The notes under the pieces: model-generated
Told to the model about the DNA's origin: nothing
What the model saw: only the letters and a program-made list of their open reading frames with translations
Database searches by the model: none
Assembly: GCF_050948215.1 (NCBI RefSeq)
Contig: NW_027488644.1
Location: 682,001-746,000, forward strand
Direction: 5' to 3'
DNA: 64,000 nucleotides
Source: Halictus rubicundus
Taxonomy: Eukaryota > Arthropoda > Insecta > Hymenoptera > Halictidae
Part shown: piece by piece, positions 55,691 to 64,000 of the stretch
How positions within the stretch are numbered: position 1 is the first letter of the stretch
Layout of the letters: every line of letters starts with the position of its first letter
Translations under genes and position numbers: made by a program

Positions 55691-56415
55691 GGATAGATGA
55701 TAGGTTAGAGGATTGGATAGGATAGAGGATACGATACGATAGAGGATAGGATAGGATGGAGGATGGGATAGGACAGAGGATAGGATAATATAGAGGATAG
55801 AATAGGATAGAGGATAGGATAGGATTGAGGATAGGATAGGATAGATGATAGGATAGATGATTGGATAGGATAGAGGATACGATACGATAGAGGATAGGAT
55901 AGGATAGAGGGTAGGATAGAGAATTGAATAGGATTGAGGATATTATGGGATAGAGGATAGGATAGGATAGGATAGGATAGAGGATAGGATAGGATATATG
56001 ATATTATAGGATGGAGGATACGATATTATAGAGGATAGGATAGGGTAGAGAATAGGATAGGATAGAGGATATGATAGCCTAGGATAGAGGATAGGATAGC
56101 ATTGAGGATAGGATAGGATAGAGGATAGGATAGGATTGAGGATAGGATAGGATAGAGGATAGGATAGGATAGATGATAGGATATAGGATTGGATAGGATA
56201 GAGGATACGATACGATAGAGGATAAGATAGGATAGAGGGTAGGATAGAGAATTGGATAAGGATAGAGAATACGATACGATAGAGGGTAGGATAGGATAGA
56301 GGATGGGATAGGACAGAGGATAGGACAGGATAGAGGATAGGATAGTTTAGAGGATAGGATAAGATTGAGGATAGGATAGTATAGAGAATAGAATAGGATA
56401 GAGGATAGGATAGGA
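54897..56415. repeat. 1519-bp higher-order unit, copy 1
   Basis: Head-to-tail with 56416-57964. Landmarks are GATTGGATAGG at 54902 and 56421, CACGATACG at 55230 and 56749, and the TAGGGTAGAGAATAGG/ATGATAGCCTAGG region at 56041 and 57560. Differences noted: GGCTTGAGG (55255 region) against GGATTGAGG, and GATATAGGATTGG (56170 region) against GATAGAGGATTGG. Confidence 0.88.
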
Positions 56416-57964
56416 TTGAGGATTGGATAGGATAGAGGATAGGATAGGATAGATGATAGGATAGAGGATTGGATAGGATAGAGGATACGATACGATAGAG
56501 GATAAGATAGGATAGAGGGTAGGATAGAGAATTGGATAAGGATAGAGGATACGATACGATAGAGGATAGGATAGGATAGAGGATGGGATAGGACAGAGGA
56601 TAGGACAGGATAGAGGATAGGATAGTTTAGAGGATAGGATAGGATTGAGGATAGGATAGTATAGAGAATAGAATAGGATAGAGGATAGGATAGGATTGAG
56701 GATAGGATAGGATAGATGATAGGATAGAGGATTGGATAGGATAGAGGACACGATACGATAGAGTATAGGATAGGATTGAGGATAGGACAGGATAGATGAT
56801 AGGATAGGGTAGAGGATAGGATAGGATTGAGGATAGGATAGGATAGAGGATAGGATAGGATAGAGGATAGGATAGGATAGAGGAAATGATAGGATAGAGT
56901 ATAGGATAGGATTGAGGATAGGACAGGATAGAGGATAGGATAGGGTAGAGGATAGGATAGGATTGAGGATAGGATAGTATAGAGAATAGAATAGGATAGA
57001 GGAGAGGATCGGATTGAGGATAGGATAGGATAGATGATAGGATAGAGGATTGGATAGGATAGAGGATACGATACGATAGAGTATAGGATAGGATTGAGGA
57101 TAGGACAGGATAGATGATAGGATAGGGTAGAGGATAGGATAGGATTGAGGATAGGATAGTATAGAGAATAGAATAGGATAGGTGATAGGATAGGATTGAG
57201 GATAGGATAGGATAGATGATAGGTTAGAGGATTGGATAGGATAGAGGATACGATACGATAGAGGATAGGATAGGATGGAGGATGGGATAGGACAGAGGAT
57301 AGGATAATATAGAGGATAGAATAGGATAGAGGATAGGATAGGATTGAGGATAGGATAGGATAGATGATAGGATAGATGATTGGATAGGATAGAGGATACG
57401 ATACGATAGAGGATAGGATAGGATAGAGGGTAGGATAGAGAATTGAATAGGATTGAGGATATTATGGGATAGAGGATAGGATAGGATAGGATAGGATAGA
57501 GGATAGGATAGGATATATGATATTATAGGATGGAGGATACGATATTATAGAGGATAGGATAGGGTAGAGAATAGGATAGGATAGAGGATATGATAGCCTA
57601 GGATAGAGGATAGGATAGCATTGAGGATAGGATAGGATAGAGGATAGGATAGGATTGAGGATAGGATAGGATAGAGGATAGGATAGGATAGATGATAGGA
57701 TAGAGGATTGGATAGGATAGAGGATACGATACGATAGAGGATAAGATAGGATAGAGGGTAGGATAGAGAATTGGATAAGGATAGAGAATACGATACGATA
57801 GAGGGTAGGATAGGATAGAGGATGGGATAGGACAGAGGATAGGACAGGATAGAGGATAGGATAGTTTAGAGGATAGGATAAGATTGAGGATAGGATAGTA
57901 TAGAGAATAGAATAGGATAGAGGATAGGATAGGATTGAGGATAGGATAGGATAGAGGATAGGAT
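56416..57964. repeat. 1519-bp higher-order unit, copy 2
   Basis: Direct neighbour copy of 54897-56415. Similarity runs about 30 bp beyond one period to 57964, where GGATAGGGTAGAGG replaces GGATAGGATAGATG. Part of this copy recurs again at an offset of 1740 bp (57421 region against 59161 region). Confidence 0.87.
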
Positions 57965-58886
57965 AGGGTAGAGGATAGGATAAGATAGAGGATAGGATAG
58001 AATGGAGAACAGGATAGTATAGAGGATAAGATAATATAGAGAATAGGATAGGATAGAGGATAGTACAGGATAGAGGATAGGATAGGATAGAGGATAGGAT
58101 AGGATAGATGATAGGATAGAGGATTGGATAGGATAGAGGATACGATACGATAGAGGATAAGATAGGATAGAGGGTAGGATAGAGAATTGGATAAGGATAG
58201 AGGATACGATACGATAGAGGATAGGATAGGATAGAGGATGGGATAGGACAGAGGATAGGACAGGATAGAGGATAGGATAGTTTAGAGGATAGGATAGGAT
58301 TGAGGATAGGATAGTATAGAGAATAGAATAGGATAGAGGATAGGATAGGATTGAGGATAGGATAGGATAGATGATAGGATAGAGGATTGGAGAGGATAGA
58401 GGACACGATACGATAGAGTATAGGATAGGATTGAGGATAGGACAGGATAGATGATAGGATAGGGTAGAGGATAGGATAGGATTGAGGATAGGATAGGATA
58501 GAGGATAGGATAGGATAGAGGATAGGATAGGATAGAGGATAGGATAGGATATACGATATTATAGGATGGAGAATACGATATTATAGAGGATAGTATAGGA
58601 TAGAGGGTAGGATAGGATATAGGGTAGGATAGAGAATTGGACAGGATAGAGGATACGATACGATAGAGGATAGGATAGGATAGAGGATAGGATAGGGCAG
58701 AGGATAGGATAGGATAGAGGATAGGATTGGATAGAGGATATGATAGGATAGAGGATAGGATAGGATTGAGGATAGCATAGGATTGAGGATAGGGTAGGAT
58801 AGAGAATAGGATAGGATAGAGGATAGGATAGGATAGAGGATAGGACAGGATAGAGGATAGGATAGGGTAGAGGATAGGATAGGATT
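56670..58886. repeat. >=2.2-kb segment repeated at the window's right edge, copy 1
   Basis: Matches ~61784-64000 at a constant offset of 5114 bp. Landmarks are CACGATACG at 56749 and 61863, the end of the same minus-strand open stretch at 57462 and 62576, and another at 58581 and 63695. The implied minus-strand translations match over 314 codons. The matching region reaches the window edge, so its right limit is unknown. Confidence 0.9.
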
Positions 58887-61783
58887 GAGGATAGGATAGT
58901 ATAGAGAATAGAATAGGATAGAGGAGAGGATCGGATTGAGGATAGGATAGGATAGATGATAGGATAGAGGATTGGATAGGATAGAGGATACGATACGATA
59001 GAGGATAGGATAGGATGGAGGATGGGATAGGACAGAGGATAGGATAATATAGAGGATAGAATAGGATAGAGGATAGGATAGGATTGAGGATAGGATAGGA
59101 TAGATGATAGGATAGATGATTGGATAGGATAGAGGATACGATACGATAGAGGATAGGATAGGATAGAGGGTAGGATAGAGAATTGAATAGGATTGAGGAT
59201 ATTATGGGATAGAGGATAGGATAGGATAGGATAGGATAGAGGATAGGATAGGATATATGATATTATAGGATGGAGGATACGATATTATAGAGGATAGGAT
59301 AGGGTAGAGAATAGGATAGGATAGAGGATATGATAGCCTAGGATAGAGGATAGGATAGCATTGAGGATAGGATAGGATAGAGGATAGGATAGGATTGAGG
59401 ATAGGATAGGATAGAGGATAGGATAGGATAGATGATAGGATAGAGGATTGGATAGGATAGAGGATACGATAAGATAGAGGATAAGATAGGATAGAGGGTA
59501 GGATAGAGAATTGGATAAGGATAGAGAATACGATACGATAGAGGGTAGGATAGGATAGAGGATGGGATAGGACAGAGGATAGGACAGGATAGAGGATAGG
59601 ATAGTTTAGAGGATAGGATAAGATTGAGGATAGGATAGTATAGAGAATAGAATAGGATAGAGGATAGGATAGGATTGAGGATAGGATAGGATAGAGGATA
59701 GTTTAGGACAGAGGATAGGACAGGATAGAGGATAGGATAGTTTAGAGGATAGGATAAGATTGAGGATAGGATAGTATAGAGAATAGAATAGGATAGAGGA
59801 TAGGATAGGATTGAGGATAGGATAGGATAGAGGATAGGATAGGGTAGAGGATAGGATAAGATAGAGGATAGGATAGAATGGAGTACAGGATAGTATAGAG
59901 GATAAGATAATATAGAGAATAGGATGGGATAGAGGATAGGACAGGATAGAGGATAGGATAGGATAGAGGATAGGATAGGATAGAGGATAGGATAGTATAG
60001 AGAATAGAATAGGATAGAGGATAGGATAGGATAGAGGATAGGATAGATGATAGGATAGAGGATTGGATAGGATAGAGGATACGATACGATAGAGGATAGG
60101 ATAGGATAGAGGGTAGGATAGAGAATTGTATGGGATAGAGGATACGATACGATAGAGGAGAGGATAGGATAGAGGATGGGATAGGACAGAGGATAGGATA
60201 GGATAGAGGATAGAATAGGATAGAGGATAGGATAGGATTGAGGATAGGATAGGATAGATGATAGGATAGATGATTGGATAGGATAGAGGATACGATACGA
60301 TAGAGGATAGGATAGGATAGAGGGTAGGATAGAGAATTGGATAAGGATAGAGGATACGATACGATAGAGGATAGGATAGGATAGAGGATGGGATAGGACA
60401 GAGGATAGGACAGGATAGAGGATAGGATAGTTTAGAGGATAGGATAGGATTGAGGATAGGATAGTATAGAGAATAGAATAGGATAGAGGATAGGATAGGA
60501 TTGAGGATAGGATAGGATAGATGATAGGATAGAGGATTGGAGAGGATAGAGGACACGATACGATAGAGTATAGGATAGGATTGAGGATAGGACAGGATAG
60601 ATGATAGGATAGGGTAGAGGATAGGATAGGATTGAGGATAGGATAGGATAGAGGATAGGATAGGATAGAGGATAGGATAGGATAGAGGATAGGATAGGAT
60701 ATACGATATTATAGGATGGAGAATACGATATTATAGAGGATAGTATAGGATAGAGGGTAGGATAGGATATAGGGTCGGATAGAGAATTGGACAGGATAGA
60801 GGATACGATACGATAGAGGATAGGATAGGATAGAGGATAGGATAGGGCAGAGGATAGGATAGGATAGAGGATAGGATTGGATAGAGGATATGATAGGATA
60901 GAGGATAGGATAGGATTGAAGATAGCATAGGATTGAGGATAGGGTAGGATAGAGAATAGGATAGGATAGAGGATAGGATAGGATAGAGGATACGATACGA
61001 TAGAGGATAGGATAGGATAAGGAATAGGATAGGATAGAGGAAATGATAGGATAGAGTATAGGATAGGATTGAGGATAGGACAGGATAGAGGATAGTTTAG
61101 GACAGAGGATAGGACAGGATAGAGGATAGGATAGTTTAGAGGGTAGGATAAGATTGAGGATAGGATAGTATAGAGAATAGAATAGGATAGAGGATAGGAT
61201 AGGATTGAGGATAGGATAGGATAGAGGATAGGATAGGGTAGAGGATAGGATAAGATAGAGGATAGGATAGAATGGAGTACAGGATAGTATAGAGGATAAG
61301 ATAATATAGAGAATAGGATGGGATAGAGGATAGGACAGGATAGAGGATAGGATAGGATAGAGGATAGGATAGGATAGAGGATAGGATAGTATAGAGAATA
61401 GAATAGGATAGAGGATAGGATAGGATAGAGGATAGGATAGATGATAGGATAGAGGATTGGATAGGATAGAGGATACGATACGATAGAGGATAGGATAGGA
61501 TAGAGGGTAGGATAGAGAATTGTATGGGATAGAGGATACGATACGATAGAGGAGAGGATAGGATAGAGGATGGGATAGGACAGAGGATAGGATAGGATAG
61601 AGGATAGAATAGGATAGAGGATAGGATAGGATAGATGATAGGATAGAGGATTGGATAGGATAGAGGATAAGATAGGATAGAGGGTAGGATAGAGAATTGG
61701 ATAAGGATAAAGGATACGATACGATAGAGGATAGGATAGGATGGAGGTTGGGATAGGACAGAGGATAGGATAGGATAGAGGAT
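58887..61783. repeat. Satellite between the two 5114-bp-spaced segments
   Basis: Ordinary array assembled from shorter copies: ~59000-59690 repeats ~57260-57950 (offset 1740) and ~60420-60900 repeats ~58270-58750 (offset 2150, with one substitution giving GGGTCGGATAG near 60774). GATAGTTTAGGACAGAGG occurs at ~59699 and ~61093. No gene is seen. Confidence 0.82.
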
Positions 61784-64000
61784 AGAATAGGATAGAGGAT
61801 AGGATAGGATTGAGGATAGGATAGGATAGATGATAGGATAGAGGATTGGATAGGATAGAGGACACGATACGATAGAGTATAGGATAGGATTGAGGATAGG
61901 ACAGGATAGATGATAGGATAGGGTAGAGGATAGGATAGGATTGAGGATAGGATAGGATAGAGGATAGGATAGGATAGAGGATAGGATAGGATAGAGGAAA
62001 TGATAGGATAGAGTATAGGATAGGATTGAGGATAGGACAGGATAGAGGATAGGATAGGGTAGAGGATAGGATAGGATTGAGGATAGGATAGTATAGAGAA
62101 TAGAATAGGATAGAGGAGAGGATCGGATTGAGGATAGGATAGGATAGATGATAGGATAGAGGATTGGATAGGATAGAGGATACGATACGATAGAGTATAG
62201 GATAGGATTGAGGATAGGACAGGATAGATGATAGGATAGGGTAGAGGATAGGATAGGATTGAGGATAGGATAGTATAGAGAATAGAATAGGATAGGTGAT
62301 AGGATAGGATTGAGGATAGGATAGGATAGATGATAGGTTAGAGGATTGGATAGGATAGAGGATACGATACGATAGAGGATAGGATAGGATGGAGGATGGG
62401 ATAGGACAGAGGATAGGATAATATAGAGGATAGAATAGGATAGAGGATAGGATAGGATTGAGGATAGGATAGGATAGATGATAGGATAGATGATTGGATA
62501 GGATAGAGGATACGATACGATAGAGGATAGGATAGGATAGAGGGTAGGATAGAGAATTGAATAGGATTGAGGATATTATGGGATAGAGGATAGGATAGGA
62601 TAGGATAGGATAGAGGATAGGATAGGATATATGATATTATAGGATGGAGGATACGATATTATAGAGGATAGGATAGGGTAGAGAATAGGATAGGATAGAG
62701 GATATGATAGCCTAGGATAGAGGATAGGATAGCATTGAGGATAGGATAGGATAGAGGATAGGATAGGATTGAGGATAGGATAGGATAGAGGATAGGATAG
62801 GATAGATGATAGGATAGAGGATTGGATAGGATAGAGGATACGATACGATAGAGGATAAGATAGGATAGAGGGTAGGATAGAGAATTGGATAAGGATAGAG
62901 AATACGATACGATAGAGGGTAGGATAGGATAGAGGATGGGATAGGACAGAGGATAGGACAGGATAGAGGATAGGATAGTTTAGAGGATAGGATAAGATTG
63001 AGGATAGGATAGTATAGAGAATAGAATAGGATAGAGGATAGGATAGGATTGAGGATAGGATAGGATAGAGGATAGGATAGGGTAGAGGATAGGATAAGAT
63101 AGAGGATAGGATAGAATGGAGAACAGGATAGTATAGAGGATAAGATAATATAGAGAATAGGATAGGATAGAGGATAGTACAGGATAGAGGATAGGATAGG
63201 ATAGAGGATAGGATAGGATAGATGATAGGATAGAGGATTGGATAGGATAGAGGATACGATACGATAGAGGATAAGATAGGATAGAGGGTAGGATAGAGAA
63301 TTGGATAAGGATAGAGGATACGATACGATAGAGGATAGGATAGGATAGAGGATGGGATAGGACAGAGGATAGGACAGGATAGAGGATAGGATAGTTTAGA
63401 GGATAGGATAGGATTGAGGATAGGATAGTATAGAGAATAGAATAGGATAGAGGATAGGATAGGATTGAGGATAGGATAGGATAGATGATAGGATAGAGGA
63501 TTGGAGAGGATAGAGGACACGATACGATAGAGTATAGGATAGGATTGAGGATAGGACAGGATAGATGATAGGATAGGGTAGAGGATAGGATAGGATTGAG
63601 GATAGGATAGGATAGAGGATAGGATAGGATAGAGGATAGGATAGGATAGAGGATAGGATAGGATATACGATATTATAGGATGGAGAATACGATATTATAG
63701 AGGATAGTATAGGATAGAGGGTAGGATAGGATATAGGGTAGGATAGAGAATTGGACAGGATAGAGGATACGATACGATAGAGGATAGGATAGGATAGAGG
63801 ATAGGATAGGGCAGAGGATAGGATAGGATAGAGGATAGGATTGGATAGAGGATATGATAGGATAGAGGATAGGATAGGATTGAGGATAGCATAGGATTGA
63901 GGATAGGGTAGGATAGAGAATAGGATAGGATAGAGGATAGGATAGGATAGAGGATAGGACAGGATAGAGGATAGGATAGGGTAGAGGATAGGATAGGATT
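61784..64000. repeat. >=2.2-kb segment repeated at the window's right edge, copy 2
   Basis: Direct copy of ~56670-58886. It continues unbroken to the last base of the window, so this higher-order repeat extends beyond the region given. Confidence 0.9.

Larger units (their letters stand above)
22943..64000. repeat. 17-bp GGATA-family satellite array, right part
   Basis: Continues in the same orientation to the window edge with no further interruption. It has the same unit rule (2+5n bp) and the same strand asymmetry, but a shifting set of variant cassettes. GAGCACAGG and GATAGGACATGATAG forms mark roughly 29-43 kb. GATAGTTTAGAGG appears only from about 49.3 kb rightward. ATGATAGCCTAGG occurs only at about 56.1, 57.6, 59.3 and 62.7 kb. 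No gene, RNA gene or other mobile element is seen. Confidence 0.98.

Noticed and set aside
1..64000. CRISPR array
   Set aside because: There are no unique spacers between repeats; the sequence is a contiguous eukaryotic-type satellite and no cas genes are present.
1..64000. The array as a functional telomere
   Set aside because: Units are heterogeneous (12-27 bp, many variants, higher-order copies), unlike a telomerase-made homogeneous tract, and no TTAGG run is seen. A subtelomeric location remains possible but unproven.

Overview
This window is almost entirely one giant tandem satellite. It is interrupted once, at 22017-22923, by the 5'-truncated 3' end of a non-LTR retrotransposon. There is no host gene, RNA gene, CRISPR array or prokaryotic feature that I can support. 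The retrotransposon, with its poly(A) tail, target-site duplication and post-RT CCHC zinc knuckle of the R1/Jockey type, points to an animal genome, most likely an arthropod and probably an insect. The window probably lies in heterochromatin (pericentromeric or subtelomeric). Species cannot be named from the sequence.

Satellite architecture. The + strand consists of G, A and T with very little C. The basic monomer is 17 bp, GAGGATAGGATAGGATA, that is GA plus three GGATA pentamers. Unit lengths follow 2+5n: 12, 17, 22 and 27 bp forms all occur. Diverged 17-mers combine into recurring cassettes. One is a 51-bp triplet (GAGTACAGGATAGTATA, GAGGATAAGATAATATA, GAGAATAGGATAGGATA). Another is a TATGATATTATAGGATG/GAGGATACGATATTATA pair, and others are GAGGATACGATACGATA and GAGGATATTATGGGATA. 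Orientation never flips across 64 kb.

Higher-order layout. 1-4518 recurs at 7709-12227. 12228-25790 is a mosaic of shorter copies, including a block at ~17545-18694 that is the paralogue of the retrotransposon insertion site. ~25790-26620 recurs at ~27840-28670. 30400-32884 and 32885-35386 are a head-to-tail 2485-bp duplication with no difference in the stretches compared. ~36957-43168 holds three ~2-kb copies. ~44062-49859 and ~49860-55690 are a ~5.8-kb tandem duplication with indels. ~54897-57964 is a 1519-bp tandem duplication. ~56670-58886 recurs from ~61784 to the window end. All copies are direct, as expected from unequal exchange.

Retrotransposon. The inserted 907 bp is GC-rich and carries the last 161 codons of a reverse-transcriptase ORF, a ~400-nt 3' UTR with two strong hairpins near its end, and an A tract. 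A 19-bp target duplication flanks it. A paralogous empty site at 18363/18364 fixes the boundaries exactly.

Coding artefacts. The minus strand of the satellite has almost no stop codons, so stop-free stretches up to 774 codons (52908-55232) appear. They are low-complexity Ser/Tyr/Pro/Ile/Leu translations of the 17-mer and are not annotated as genes.
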